Shown: positions 36,929-46,319, counted from the first letter of the stretch. The stretch: 64,000 nt of DNA from Pontibacter flavimaris (GCF_001907195.1 NZ_LVWA01000003.1:62001-126000); one strand, 5' to 3'. The notes: generated by a model from the sequence alone, not told the origin. Translations and numbers: made by a program.

Positions 36929-36969
36929 GCAAGAGCGCCTCTTTCAAAAGAAGAGGCGCTCTTGCTTTT
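36929..36969 (+). terminator. intrinsic terminator after the beta-PGM-like gene
   Basis: A 15-bp stem (GCAAGAGCGCCTCTT, 36929-36943, with 36951-36965), a 7-base loop and a TTTT tail. Confidence 0.9.
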
Positions 36970-37065
36970 CGGCCCTGGCGGCACGTATATAAAGTATGGC
37001 CATAACTTAAAGCGCTAAACTATAGTATGATTTTCCTGAAAGGGTAACCCTGTAAACGTAAACGC

Positions 37066-38643
37066 ATGCCGCCGCATAACCTGTTCTTTTTACTGGAAAG
37101 CAAACAGATCAAGGCCCTCATCTTTGACCTCGATGGGGTGATTACCCAGACGGCACGGGTGCACGCCCACGCCTGGAAGCGCATGTTCGATGACTACTTG
37201 CGGCAGCGCGGGCAGCGGGAGGGGAAAGTATACGAGCCGCTAAGTATAGCCACCGACTACCGCCGCTACATCGATGGCATTCCGCGCTACGACGGGGTGC
37301 GTAATTTCCTTCTATCCCGAAGTATAAGCCTGCCCGAAGGAACCCCGACCGATGCGCCCGGCAAAGAAACCGTGGCAGGGCTCGGCAACCTGAAGAATTC
37401 ATACTTCCACGAGTTACTGCAGCAAGGTGGGGTAGAAGTATATTCTGACACGGTAGCTTTTATTAAGGTGATGCGGCAACGGGGATATCGCACAGCGGTC
37501 ATCTCGGCCAGCAAAAACTGCCAGGCCATACTTGCGGCGGCCGGTTTAGAGGCGCTATTTGAGGTACGGGTGGACGGCGTGCTGGCGGCGGAACTGAGGC
37601 TGAAGGGCAAGCCGGACCCGGCCATTTTCCTGGAGGCAGCCCGGCGGCTGGAAGTAGAACCGGCGGAGGCAGCTGTTTTCGAGGATGCTCTGGCCGGTGT
37701 GGAGGCAGGCAAGGCAGGCGGCTTTGCCTTGGTGGTGGGCGTGGACCGGACAGGCCAGGCAGAAGAGTTAAGTGAACATGGCGCCGATGTGGTGCTGCAA
37801 ACAATACCAAATCCTACTATGAAGAACCCTAATCCCAACCAGGTACAGAAACAGGACGGCAAAAATCTCCCGTCAGCCCTTCACAATATAAAGGAGCTGC
37901 TGCAGGGCAAAACACCCGCTGTATTTCTGGATTACGACGGCTGCCTCACCCACATCGTGAAAGACCCGGACAAGGCCATACTTTCGGAAGGCATGCGCAG
38001 CACCCTGCAGCAACTGGCGGAGGTATGTCCGGTGGCGGTGGTGAGCGGCCGCGACCGGGCGAACGTTGAAAAACTGGTGCAGCTGAAAAACTTATACTAT
38101 GCGGGCTCCCATGGTTTTGATATCTCCGGACCAAATAACATGCACACCGAGCCGGGCGGGGCTGCCGCCGCCATTCCTGCCTTAGACAAGGCGCAGGCGG
38201 AACTCAACGAACGCCTGAAAGAGGTGGAAGGGGCGCTGGTGGAGCGGAAGCGCTATGCCATTGCCGTGCATTACCGTAACGTGGCGGAGGATCAGGTGAG
38301 CCAGGTGCTGGAGGTGGCAAACGATGTCCTCTCAAAGTATAAAGAACTCAAGCCCGGTCCGGGGAAGAAAGTCCTCGAGCTCAAGCCCAACCTAGACTGG
38401 CACAAGGGCAAAGCAGTGTATTGGCTGCTGGAGGAACTCCACCTGAACAAGCCCGGCATCATCCCGCTCTACATTGGCGATGACCTGACGGACGAAGATG
38501 CCTTTGCCGCGCTGCAGGGCCAGGGCGTGAGCATTCTGGTAGGGGAACACGACGAACAAACTGCCGCCGGGTACAGGCTGGAGAGCGTCGAAGAAGTACA
38601 GGTCTTTCTGGAAGCGCTCACGCATCAACTAAAAAAAGAATAA
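37066..38643 (+). CDS. fusion of beta-PGM-like HAD domain and trehalose-6-phosphate phosphatase
   Basis: 525 residues. Domain 1 (about 1-250) is a beta-phosphoglucomutase-like HAD (FDLDGVITQT, FEDALAGVEAGKAGG), a paralogue of the preceding gene. Domain 2 (about 270-525) is OtsB-like: FLDYDGCLTHIV, VVSGRDR and GDDLTDEDAF. It should dephosphorylate trehalose-6-P to trehalose, and the HAD part may isomerise beta-glucose-1-P. The same HAD-OtsB-GH65 order occurs as one polypeptide in mycobacterial OtsB1 (family knowledge); here GH65 is a separate gene 4 bases downstream. An internal Met near residue 256 (TMKNPNPNQ) could start a free OtsB. Confidence 0.9.
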   Translation: MPPHNLFFLLESKQIKALIFDLDGVITQTARVHAHAWKRMFDDYLRQRGQREGKVYEPLSIATDYRRYIDGIPRYDGVRNFLLSRSISLPEGTPTDAPGKETVAGLGNLKNSYFHELLQQGGVEVYSDTVAFIKVMRQRGYRTAVISASKNCQAILAAAGLEALFEVRVDGVLAAELRLKGKPDPAIFLEAARRLEVEPAEAAVFEDALAGVEAGKAGGFALVVGVDRTGQAEELSEHGADVVLQTIPNPTMKNPNPNQVQKQDGKNLPSALHNIKELLQGKTPAVFLDYDGCLTHIVKDPDKAILSEGMRSTLQQLAEVCPVAVVSGRDRANVEKLVQLKNLYYAGSHGFDISGPNNMHTEPGGAAAAIPALDKAQAELNERLKEVEGALVERKRYAIAVHYRNVAEDQVSQVLEVANDVLSKYKELKPGPGKKVLELKPNLDWHKGKAVYWLLEELHLNKPGIIPLYIGDDLTDEDAFAALQGQGVSILVGEHDEQTAAGYRLESVEEVQVFLEALTHQLKKE

Positions 38644-38647
38644 GCTT

Positions 38648-41050
38648 ATGCAGGAGTGGGACATGACCTACGACAGCTGGGAGCCCGAACAGCAGTTGCT
38701 GCGCGAGGCGCTCTGCACCCTCGGGAACGGTTACTTCGCCACGCGCGGGGCCTTTGAGGAGGCATCTGCTGAGCGGGGAATCCATTACCCGGGCACTTAC
38801 CTGGCTGGTGGTTATAACCGCTTAACCTCCGAGATTGCCGGGAAGAACATAGAGAATGAGGATCTGGTGAACTGGCCCAATTGGCTGCCGCTCACCTTTC
38901 GGCACCCCGGAGGAGAATGGTTCGATATCCGGAAGGTGGAGTTGATTGCTTTCCGGCAGGAGCTGGACATGCGGCAAGGCCTCCTGCAGCGCCGCCTGCA
39001 CTTCCGCGACAAGCAGGATCGGGAAACGTTGCTGGTAAGCAGACGCTTTGTAAGTATGGCCAACAAGCATGTGACGGCGCTGCAATGGGAGCTTACCCCG
39101 CTAAACTGGTCTGGTGCGGTGGAGGTGGCGGCCGCCCTGGACGGACGGGTGACGAACAGTGGCGTGGAGCGCTACAGTGCCCTGCAGAGCCAGCATTTAG
39201 CGCCTGTTCAACAGGGACGTCACAATGGGGAAACAATATTTCTGGAAGTACAGACCGTGCAATCCCGGCTGGTGATGGCGCAGGCGGCCCGGTTGAGGGC
39301 TTACAGGGACTCCAAGCCAGTTGACCTGCAGCTTGAGGTGCGACTGGAAGAAGGCTACGCGGCGCAGCAGTTTACTTTGCAGCTCGAGCAGAACAAACCC
39401 GTGGTGATGGAGAAGATAGTGCAGGTGCATACCTCCCGCGACCAGGCCATCACGGAGCCCCTGCAGGAAGCGTGCAAGAACATTGAGCGGCAGGGCACTT
39501 TCGGGCATTTGCTGGAAAGGCATGCATTGGCCTGGCAACGGCTCTGGAACCGTTGTGACTTCGAAACCTCCTGCAACGAGAAAACGCAGGGCATACTTCG
39601 CCTGCATATCTTCCACCTCTTGCAAACCGTCTCGGCCAATACCGTGGGGTTTGATGTGGGCGTGCCCGCCCGCGGGCTGCACGGAGAGGCCTACAGGGGC
39701 CATATTTTTTGGGATGAGCTGTTCATCTTCCCTTTCCTGAACCTGCGCCTGCCCGAATTAACCCGAGAGTTGCTGCTCTACCGCTTCCGCCGCCTGCCCG
39801 AAGCCCGCTATGCCGCCACGCAAGCCGGTTACCGGGGCGCCATGTTCCCCTGGCAGAGCGGCAGCAACGGCCGGGAGGAAAGCCAGGTAATCCACCTAAA
39901 CCCCCAGTCGGGCCGTTGGCTGCCGGACAATACTTTCCTGCAGCGGCACATCAGCGCAGCCGTCGCATACAATGTATGGCAGTATTATCAGGCCACCGAT
40001 GACATGGGGTTCATGACCTTCGTGGGTGGCGAGCTGATCTTCGATATTGCGCAGTTCTGGTCCTCCATCGCCACGTTCAATCCGGAGCGCGGGCGCTACG
40101 AGATCCGGAACGTGGTAGGCCCCGACGAGTACCACACGGAATACCCTGACTCCGATGAGCCGGGCCTCAACAACAATGCCTATACTAACGTGATGGCGGT
40201 GTGGGTGATACAGGTAGCGTTGAAGCTCTTCGACATCCTGGACGATGCGCGGGTAAAGGAGCTGTGCCAGAAACTAAGTATAACGGCAGAGGATCAGGCA
40301 CGCTGGCGCGACATCGCCGCCAAAATGTATATTCCCTTTATCGACGATAGCGGCATCATCGCGCAGTTTGAGGGTTATGAGCGCCTGGCGGAGTTTCCCT
40401 GGGAGGCGTACCGTGAAAAGTATGGAGAAGCCATGCGCCTGGACCGCATCCTGGAGAGCGAGGGAGACAACGTGAACAAGTATAAAGCCAGCAAGCAGGC
40501 GGACGTGCTCATGCTCTTTTACCTGTTTTCCTCAAAGGAGCTCTTAGATATTTTTGAACGGCTGCAGTATGACTTTAGTCCCGCATGCATACTTGAAAAT
40601 ATCGCCTATTACGAACAACGCACCTCGCATGGTTCCACCTTAAGTAAGATTGTGCATGCCTGGGTGCTGGCCCGCTCCGACCGCAGGAAGGCCTGGCACA
40701 GTTTCCAGGTAGCCCTGGTAAGCGATGTGGAGGACATTCAGGGGGGCACCACGGCGGAGGGGATTCACCTGGGGGCCATGGCCGGCACCGTGGACCTGGT
40801 GCAGCGTGGTTTCATGGGGCTGGAGATCCGGGACGAGGTGCTTTGGCTGGACCCGGTGCTGCCGGAGGAGCTTGGCTGCCTGAACTTTCACGTCCGGTAC
40901 CGCAGCCATTGGATCTCCATCCGCCTTACCCAGCATACCATGCGCGTTTCTTTCGACAGGAGCTGGTCCAAGGAGGTGCGGATAGGCGTGCAGGGCCAGG
41001 TGTATACGTTCAAAACGGGCGAGCAGCGCGAGTTCACCCTAATGAACTAA
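38648..41050 (+). CDS. glycoside hydrolase family 65 phosphorylase (trehalose/maltose type)
   Basis: 800 residues, normal for GH65. It has the N-terminal beta-sandwich (ALCTLGNGYFATRGAFEE), the alpha6/alpha6 barrel with the proposed general-acid Glu in VVGPDEYHTEYP, and phosphate-binding TSHGSTLSKIVHA. GH65 enzymes split alpha-glucosides with phosphate, giving beta-glucose-1-P. Coupling to an OtsB fusion makes trehalose or trehalose-6-P the likeliest substrate; kojibiose, nigerose or maltose cannot be excluded. It starts 4 bases after the previous stop and is followed by a PfkB kinase. Confidence 0.9.
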   Translation: MQEWDMTYDSWEPEQQLLREALCTLGNGYFATRGAFEEASAERGIHYPGTYLAGGYNRLTSEIAGKNIENEDLVNWPNWLPLTFRHPGGEWFDIRKVELIAFRQELDMRQGLLQRRLHFRDKQDRETLLVSRRFVSMANKHVTALQWELTPLNWSGAVEVAAALDGRVTNSGVERYSALQSQHLAPVQQGRHNGETIFLEVQTVQSRLVMAQAARLRAYRDSKPVDLQLEVRLEEGYAAQQFTLQLEQNKPVVMEKIVQVHTSRDQAITEPLQEACKNIERQGTFGHLLERHALAWQRLWNRCDFETSCNEKTQGILRLHIFHLLQTVSANTVGFDVGVPARGLHGEAYRGHIFWDELFIFPFLNLRLPELTRELLLYRFRRLPEARYAATQAGYRGAMFPWQSGSNGREESQVIHLNPQSGRWLPDNTFLQRHISAAVAYNVWQYYQATDDMGFMTFVGGELIFDIAQFWSSIATFNPERGRYEIRNVVGPDEYHTEYPDSDEPGLNNNAYTNVMAVWVIQVALKLFDILDDARVKELCQKLSITAEDQARWRDIAAKMYIPFIDDSGIIAQFEGYERLAEFPWEAYREKYGEAMRLDRILESEGDNVNKYKASKQADVLMLFYLFSSKELLDIFERLQYDFSPACILENIAYYEQRTSHGSTLSKIVHAWVLARSDRRKAWHSFQVALVSDVEDIQGGTTAEGIHLGAMAGTVDLVQRGFMGLEIRDEVLWLDPVLPEELGCLNFHVRYRSHWISIRLTQHTMRVSFDRSWSKEVRIGVQGQVYTFKTGEQREFTLMN

Positions 41051-41082
41051 GCGGTTCATACTTTATACTTGCGTTTATACTT

Positions 41083-42033
41083 ATGAGCGATATCATCACC
41101 ATCACCCTGAACCCTGCCCTGGATAAAAGCACGCACGTGGCGCAGGTCCTGCCCGAGAAGAAGCTACGCTGCGAAACGCCTGTTTATGAGCCTGGCGGAG
41201 GCGGCATTAACGTGTCGCGGGCGCTGAAGAAGCTGGGCGGCGGCTCCTGCGCCTGGATGTTGGTGGGCGGACCCTCTGGGGAGCGTATTTGTGAGCTGCT
41301 GAAGGAGGAGGGCGTGGACTTCAGGGCGATCCAAACTAAAAACTGGACCCGCGAGAACCTGATGGTGATGGAGGATAACTCCGGCAACCAGTACCGCTTC
41401 GGCATGCCCGGCCCCGAAGTATACAAGCAGGAGTGGCGGCAGTGCCTGGACGACCTGGAGAAGCTGCCGGAGGAGAAGACCCCGAAGTATGTGGTGGCCA
41501 GCGGCAGCCTTCCGGCAGGCGTTCCGGATGATTTTTACAAGCAACTGGCGGAGGTGGCCCACCAAAGGAAGTTCAGGCTGATCGTGGATACGTCCGGAGA
41601 GGCGCTGATGAAGGCGGCAGGGGAGGGCGTATACTTGCTGAAGCCGAACCTGGGGGAGTTGGCGGCCCTGGCAGGAAAAGAGAAAATATCGGCCATGGAG
41701 CAGGAGGAGATCGCCCGGCAGGTGCTGGATGAGGGAAAGTGCCAGGTGCTGGTGGTGTCGCTGGGACCGCGCGGAGCCATGCTGGCCTCTCATGAAGGTA
41801 TTACGTATGTCGTGCCGCCCACCATGCCGCAGCAAAGTGCCGTGGGAGCCGGCGATAGTATGGTGGCCGGGATGGTGCTCAGGTTGCTGCACGGTGCAAG
41901 CTTGGAGGATATGGTGCGCTACGGCGTGGCAGCCGGTACTGCCGCCACCATGACACCCGGCTCTGAGCTTTGCAGGAAAGAGGACACCGAGAAGATCTAC
42001 CAGTGGCTGCTGGAGCACAAGAAGCGGGCATAA
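41083..42033 (+). CDS. PfkB-family hexose/phosphofructokinase
   Basis: A 316-residue ribokinase-fold kinase of the 1-phosphofructokinase/6-phosphofructokinase-2 group: ITLNPALDKSTHV start, PGGGGINVSRAL substrate site, KPNLGEL and catalytic Asp in VGAGDSMVAG. In E. coli PfkB makes fructose-1,6-bisphosphate; 1-PfkA uses fructose-1-P, and tagatose-6-P kinases are similar, so specificity is inferred from the sugar genes around it. ATG 41083, 32 bases after the GH65 stop. It converges with the aldolase gene. Confidence 0.88.
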   Translation: MSDIITITLNPALDKSTHVAQVLPEKKLRCETPVYEPGGGGINVSRALKKLGGGSCAWMLVGGPSGERICELLKEEGVDFRAIQTKNWTRENLMVMEDNSGNQYRFGMPGPEVYKQEWRQCLDDLEKLPEEKTPKYVVASGSLPAGVPDDFYKQLAEVAHQRKFRLIVDTSGEALMKAAGEGVYLLKPNLGELAALAGKEKISAMEQEEIARQVLDEGKCQVLVVSLGPRGAMLASHEGITYVVPPTMPQQSAVGAGDSMVAGMVLRLLHGASLEDMVRYGVAAGTAATMTPGSELCRKEDTEKIYQWLLEHKKRA

Positions 42034-42035
42034 AA

Positions 42036-42069
42036 AAAGTATGGCGAGGTTGTCGCCTCGCCATACTTT
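42036..42069. terminator. bidirectional terminator between pfkB and fba
   Basis: Arms AAAGTATGGCGAGG (42036-42049) and CCTCGCCATACTTT (42056-42069) are perfectly complementary with A/T tracts outside. The arms contain the window-wide AAGTAT hexamer. Confidence 0.92.
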
Positions 42070-42073
42070 AGAA

Positions 42074-43153
42074 TTATGAATTGCGGTTGTTCGCGTTCAG
42101 GTCTGTGAAGGCCTCCTTCAAACGGGCGATAAACGTTTTCTCGCCTTCGCGCAGCCAAACGCGCGGGTCGTAGTACTTCTTGTTCGGAGAATCCTCCCCG
42201 TCCGGGCTGCCGATCTGGCTTTGCAGGTAGCCTTTCTTGCTTTCGTAGTAATCGCGGATACCTTCCCAGAACGCCCACTGCATGTCCGTGTCAATATTCA
42301 TCTTGATGGCGCCGTACTCGATCGCCTCCGTAATCTGGTGCTTCTCGGAGCCGGAGCCGCCATGGAACACGAAGTGCACCGGGTTAGGGCCCGTGCCAAA
42401 TTTCTCCTGGATGTAGTCCTGCGAGTTTTTCAGGATATCAGGGCGCAGCTCCACGTTACCCGGCTTGTACACACCGTGCACGTTTCCGAAAGCAGCCGCA
42501 ATGGTAAAGCGCGAGCTCACTTTATTCAGCTCCTCGTAGGCATAGGCCACTTCATCCGGTTGTGTGTATAGTCGGGAGCTGTCCACGCCTGTATTGTCCA
42601 CGCCGTCTTCCTCGCCGCCGGTTACGCCCAGCTCTATCTCCACGGTCATGCCCAGGCGGTCCATGCGTCTGAAGTATGTGGCGCAGGTCTCAATGTTCTC
42701 TTTGATCTCTTCCTCTGAGAGGTCCAGCATATGCGAGCTGTAGAGCGGCTTGCCGTGCTGCGCAAAGAATTTCTCGCCGGCGTCCAGCAGCCCGTCAATC
42801 CAGGGAAGCAGCTTTTTGGCGGCATGGTCGGTATGCAGCACCACAGGCACGCCGTACGCCTCGGCCATCAGGTGCACGTGCTGGGCGCCGGAGATAGCGC
42901 CGGCGATGGCGGCTTTCTGCGCGTCGTTACTCAGGCCTTTGCCCGCAAAGAACTGCGCCCCGCCATGCGAGAACTGGATGATCACCGGTGAGTTGACGGC
43001 CTTTGCCGTCTCCAGCACCGCGTTTATGGAGTTGGTGCCGATCACGTTCACGGCAGGAAGTGCGAAGTTATTTTCGTTCGCATACTTAAACAGCTCTGTC
43101 ACTTCATCGCCGTACAGTACGCCCGGTCTGAATCTTGTTTTTGTTTCGTTCAC
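42074..43153 (-). CDS. fbaA: class II fructose-bisphosphate aldolase
   Basis: Zinc aldolase of 359 residues, typical of the longer class IIa (E. coli FbaA-like) type. The zinc-ligand region is VVLHTDHAAKKLLPWIDGLL; others are ELGVTGGEEDGVDN, AAAFGNVHGVYKPG, FHGGSGS and IKMNIDTDMQWAFWEG. It splits fructose-1,6-bisphosphate. The start is GTG (43151-43153): no ATG lies between the upstream in-frame stop and the conserved region. Convergent with pfkB, the preceding glycolytic step. Confidence 0.96.
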   Translation of the reverse strand: MNETKTRFRPGVLYGDEVTELFKYANENNFALPAVNVIGTNSINAVLETAKAVNSPVIIQFSHGGAQFFAGKGLSNDAQKAAIAGAISGAQHVHLMAEAYGVPVVLHTDHAAKKLLPWIDGLLDAGEKFFAQHGKPLYSSHMLDLSEEEIKENIETCATYFRRMDRLGMTVEIELGVTGGEEDGVDNTGVDSSRLYTQPDEVAYAYEELNKVSSRFTIAAAFGNVHGVYKPGNVELRPDILKNSQDYIQEKFGTGPNPVHFVFHGGSGSEKHQITEAIEYGAIKMNIDTDMQWAFWEGIRDYYESKKGYLQSQIGSPDGEDSPNKKYYDPRVWLREGEKTFIARLKEAFTDLNANNRNS

Positions 43154-43278
43154 AGAATTATTCTTAAATATTGATTAATCGAGGGTATAGTTTGATTAGC
43201 TATGCTACTTATACTTTAGCGACTTGAAGTTAGGAGGTTTTGCTGTAAATGCAAACCCGGACGCGGCGCAGCGGCAAC

Positions 43279-44811
43279 TTAATCAAACACCAGCACCTTA
43301 TCCTTGTGCTTGCCGCGCATGTAGTTGCGGATAATCTGCTGCACGTCCTTGTTATCATTGTAGCGCTTTACGGCCCCCTTAAAGTCCTCCAGGGCGCTGG
43401 CCGAGAACGTATCGTCCACAAAGCCGAAGCCCAGGTACGTGCCGTGTTCCACCACCACCACCGAGCGCTCGCCGGGCTCGCGGCCTCTGCCAAGTATAAC
43501 GAAGCTGTTGTGCTCGTAGGTAAACGACTCGATGGCCTCCTCCACGCGCTTGTTATACTCCTCAGGATTTTCCTTGCCAATACAGGCACCGCTGCATTGG
43601 TGCACCTGGTAATCGAAACAGGCGCCGTTGGTCTTGTACAGGTCGCAGAGTTTCTGGCACAGGTTAAACTTGGCCACTTTGTGGAACAGGAATCCCTTTG
43701 CCTTGAAGTGGTTCGAGAGCGCGATGATCGGCGTCATGCTGACATTGTCGGCTTTGTCCACGCTGCTGTAAGTAAGGCGCTTGTAACCGTTATCATCCTC
43801 GTACACGTAAATACCGGTGTTAAACACGCTGCGGCGCTGCTGCCGGTTGTAGTGCGGCTTCATGCGCTTTATCTCCGCCGACTCAAACAGCAGCGACACC
43901 AGCTCGTTGCCCATCAGCTCATAGGTGATGTCGGTGATGTTGTTCTTGAAGTCCAGTGATTTGCGGCTCTTGTAATCGATGTTGAAGTGCTGGATAATGC
44001 GCTTCTTGATGTTTATACTTTTACCGACATAAATTACTTCCCCCGCCTCGTTGTGGAAGTAGTACACCCCCGGCACCATCGGCAGTGCATCCACCTTCTC
44101 TTTGCTGATGGCAGGCGGCAGCAACGAGGTCTTGATCTCCTGTTTCAGCACCTGCGTGGTGTGCTCGGCGGCCATGTGCATGTTACCGTCCACCACCGGC
44201 CGGTTCAGCTTAATCAGCCTGTCGAAAAGTATGGCCGTGGCCTCAGCATCGCCGATGGCGCGGTGGCGCTGGCTTAGCGGAATGTCTATACTTTGACAGA
44301 GCTTGCCCAGGCTGTAGGAGGGCAGCCCGGGAATCAGCGCACGGCTCAGGCGCACGGTGCAAAGCGTCTTGCGCTGAAAGGTAAAGCCCAGGTCGGCAAA
44401 CTCCTTTTTCATAAAAGAGTAATCGAAGCGCACGTTGTGGGCTACGAACACCTTGCCCTCGGTAAACTCCACAATTTCCTTGGCCACTTCGTAGAACTTT
44501 GGCGCGTCCAGCACCATGTCGTCCTTTATTCCGGTAAGCTGTGTGATGAAGTAGGGGATGGGGCGCTCCGGGTTAATAAGCGTATGGTATTTGTCTACGA
44601 TCTTCTCCCCGTCGTGTATGAAAATGGCAATCTCGGTGATCTTGTCCTGGTGGGGCTGGCCGCCGGTTGTCTCAATATCTACTATCGCGTACAAGTTGCT
44701 CTGGTTTAGGATGTGTTCATCGGAGGCCGCGGCATGCGCTGCAGGCCCTTCTTCTAAACCAAAATTATTAGTAATCCGTTTCAAATCGCTTGTGTTGCTG
44801 TATAGCGGCAA
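43279..44811 (-). CDS. DEDD exonuclease fused to GIY-YIG nuclease domain
   Basis: An N-terminal DnaQ/epsilon-type 3'-5' exonuclease (about 40-205: AIVDIETTGG, AHNVRFDYSF, HRAIGDAEAT) is followed by a GIY-YIG domain like UvrC/Cho (about 245-330: GVYYFHNEAGEVIYVGKS). A Cys-bearing C-terminal part (CQKLC, CSGAC) completes the protein. Relatives are annotated as DNA polymerase III epsilon/UvrC-like fusions, presumably DNA repair nucleases. There is no ATG before the exonuclease motif; TTG 44811 gives 510 residues, whereas TTG 44694 would begin at YAIVDIETTGG and matches the usual N-terminus better. Probably co-transcribed with the upstream transporter (17-base gap). Confidence 0.9.
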   Translation of the reverse strand: MPLYSNTSDLKRITNNFGLEEGPAAHAAASDEHILNQSNLYAIVDIETTGGQPHQDKITEIAIFIHDGEKIVDKYHTLINPERPIPYFITQLTGIKDDMVLDAPKFYEVAKEIVEFTEGKVFVAHNVRFDYSFMKKEFADLGFTFQRKTLCTVRLSRALIPGLPSYSLGKLCQSIDIPLSQRHRAIGDAEATAILFDRLIKLNRPVVDGNMHMAAEHTTQVLKQEIKTSLLPPAISKEKVDALPMVPGVYYFHNEAGEVIYVGKSINIKKRIIQHFNIDYKSRKSLDFKNNITDITYELMGNELVSLLFESAEIKRMKPHYNRQQRRSVFNTGIYVYEDDNGYKRLTYSSVDKADNVSMTPIIALSNHFKAKGFLFHKVAKFNLCQKLCDLYKTNGACFDYQVHQCSGACIGKENPEEYNKRVEEAIESFTYEHNSFVILGRGREPGERSVVVVEHGTYLGFGFVDDTFSASALEDFKGAVKRYNDNKDVQQIIRNYMRGKHKDKVLVFD

Positions 44812-44828
44812 AGGAGGTTAGCAAAAGA

Positions 44829-45968
44829 TCAGTCGTTTATGTCTTTCTTGCCGCGCCAGATGCCGTTCACGATCTCCTCGAGCCAGTTCCGCACCCGCCC
44901 CTTCTTCCTCGGCTTCAGCTCGTCCATGTCCGCCATCAAAAACCCGATCGGCTGCAGCGGCTCGTACACATCAAAGATCACCTTCATCATGGCGATGATC
45001 GGGATGGAGAGGATCATGCCGGCTGCACCCCATACCTCGCCGCCTACCAACAGGGCAAGTATGGCCGCAAAGGGGTTCAGGCTCACCTTCGATCCCACCA
45101 CAAACGGCGTGATGAAGTTGCCCTCCAGGAACTGCACGAACATGAATACGATCACCACCAGCACGGCGTCCAGCAGGTTGCCGGTGGTGGCCAGCGTAAA
45201 CAGGGCCGGGAGCGAGGCCCCTATAAGTATACCAATGTAGGGGATAATGGTCAGGATGGAGGCGAAGACGCCAAAGAAGATAGCATACTTGACGCCAAGT
45301 ATGAGCAGTCCCGCCGAGTTCAGCAGCGCCACGACCACAATCACAATCATCAGCCCCGAAATATAGCTCTGCACCACATGCTGAATATTGGTGACGGTCT
45401 GGATGACGCCGCTACGCTTGTCCTTGGCCACAAATTTGAACATGAATTGCTCCAGGTGGTCGCGGTAGTAGAGCAGCAGGAAAACGAAGATCGGCACCAG
45501 GGTAAGGATGGTGATGGCGCCCGTGGTGATGGAGATGGTGCTGCCCAGGAACGTGGTGGTGAAATCCTGCAGGCCGCCGAGGGCATTCTGGATGAGCTCG
45601 GACTTGTTTGGCGGCGCGATGCCGAAGTTCTCGACGAAGAAATTCTGCCCCTTCACGATCAGCTTCTGCATATTCTGGCCGATCGAGTCCAGCTCGGAGG
45701 TAAGGCTAACCAGTTGCATGCTCAGAAACCAGACCACCAGGCTCAGGATAACGATGACGAGCAGGATGCTGGTAAGTATGGCCAGGGGCCTGGGGAAGCG
45801 CAGCTTTTTCTCCAGATCGCGGGTGAGGGGGAGTAGCAGCAGCGCAAACAGCAGCCCGAAGGCCAGCGGCATCAGCACAGCCTTGAACTGCTGCAATGTA
45901 TAGATCAGCAGGACGAGGCCCAAAAGTATAACCGTGTACTTAAAGTATGATGGTAGCTTTATTTCCAT
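44829..45968 (-). CDS. AI-2E family transporter
   Basis: A 379-residue polytopic membrane protein of the PerM/TqsA/YdiK type: about eight membrane helices, two of them in a re-entrant-like pair, and the family block GNFITPFVVGSKVSLNPFAAILALLVGG near residues 285-312. Despite the name, members also act as ion/H+ antiporters or permeases of unknown substrate. It ends in a basic cytosolic tail. It heads a minus-strand operon with the exonuclease fusion. Confidence 0.92.
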   Translation of the reverse strand: MEIKLPSYFKYTVILLGLVLLIYTLQQFKAVLMPLAFGLLFALLLLPLTRDLEKKLRFPRPLAILTSILLVIVILSLVVWFLSMQLVSLTSELDSIGQNMQKLIVKGQNFFVENFGIAPPNKSELIQNALGGLQDFTTTFLGSTISITTGAITILTLVPIFVFLLLYYRDHLEQFMFKFVAKDKRSGVIQTVTNIQHVVQSYISGLMIVIVVVALLNSAGLLILGVKYAIFFGVFASILTIIPYIGILIGASLPALFTLATTGNLLDAVLVVIVFMFVQFLEGNFITPFVVGSKVSLNPFAAILALLVGGEVWGAAGMILSIPIIAMMKVIFDVYEPLQPIGFLMADMDELKPRKKGRVRNWLEEIVNGIWRGKKDIND

Positions 45969-46074
45969 TTAACGTGTCCGACTCATTTGATTTCTCCCGC
46001 CAACCCCTACTTTTGCCACTCAAAAATAAGCAAATGTCGCGCGTTAAAGCATATAATTATTAATATATTAATTT

Positions 46075-46090
46075 GCTAACAAAGTTAGTA
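46075..46090. promoter_or_regulatory. GCTAA-N5-TTAGTA site 1 upstream of parE
   Basis: GCTAACAAAGTTAGTA contains the perfect palindrome CTAAC-AAA-GTTAG. It has the same layout as 16480-16495 before the XRE/S24 gene. Candidate repressor site, 230 bases before the parE ATG. Confidence 0.5.
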
Positions 46091-46182
46091 TAAAAAGGAT
46101 AGGAAATACTACTGATTTGCTGAACCAGCTCTTAAATTATACTGTTAGGAAGAAGTATCAAATATAAATGCGAACTGGATTG

Positions 46183-46198
46183 GCTAACAAAATTAGTA
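46183..46198. promoter_or_regulatory. GCTAA-N5-TTAGTA site 2 upstream of parE
   Basis: GCTAACAAAATTAGTA differs from site 1 at one base. It lies about 50 bases upstream of the candidate -33 element of parE. Confidence 0.5.
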
Positions 46199-46246
46199 AA
46201 ACAGGGAAAGACTTATTAAATTTAGCCTCGGGTAGGAACTATTCGG

Positions 46247-46279
46247 TTGCATCTAATCTTCTATATTTTCCTATCTTTC
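46247..46279 (+). promoter_or_regulatory. candidate promoter for parE-parC
   Basis: TTG (46247-46249), 22-base spacer and TATCTTTC (46272-46279), one base from TAnnTTTG. The ATG is 41 bases past the -7 element. Confidence 0.45.
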
Positions 46280-46319
46280 GCGGTGATATTACCCATCAAA
46301 CTACACTTACGCTTACAAA

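Larger units (their letters stand above)
45969..46319. other. AT-rich divergent intergenic region upstream of parE
   Basis: A 351-bp region without an ORF. It contains two GCTAA-N5-TTAGTA sites, several AAGTAT/ATACTT hexamers and a candidate promoter for parE. Much more AT-rich than the flanking genes. Confidence 0.7.
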
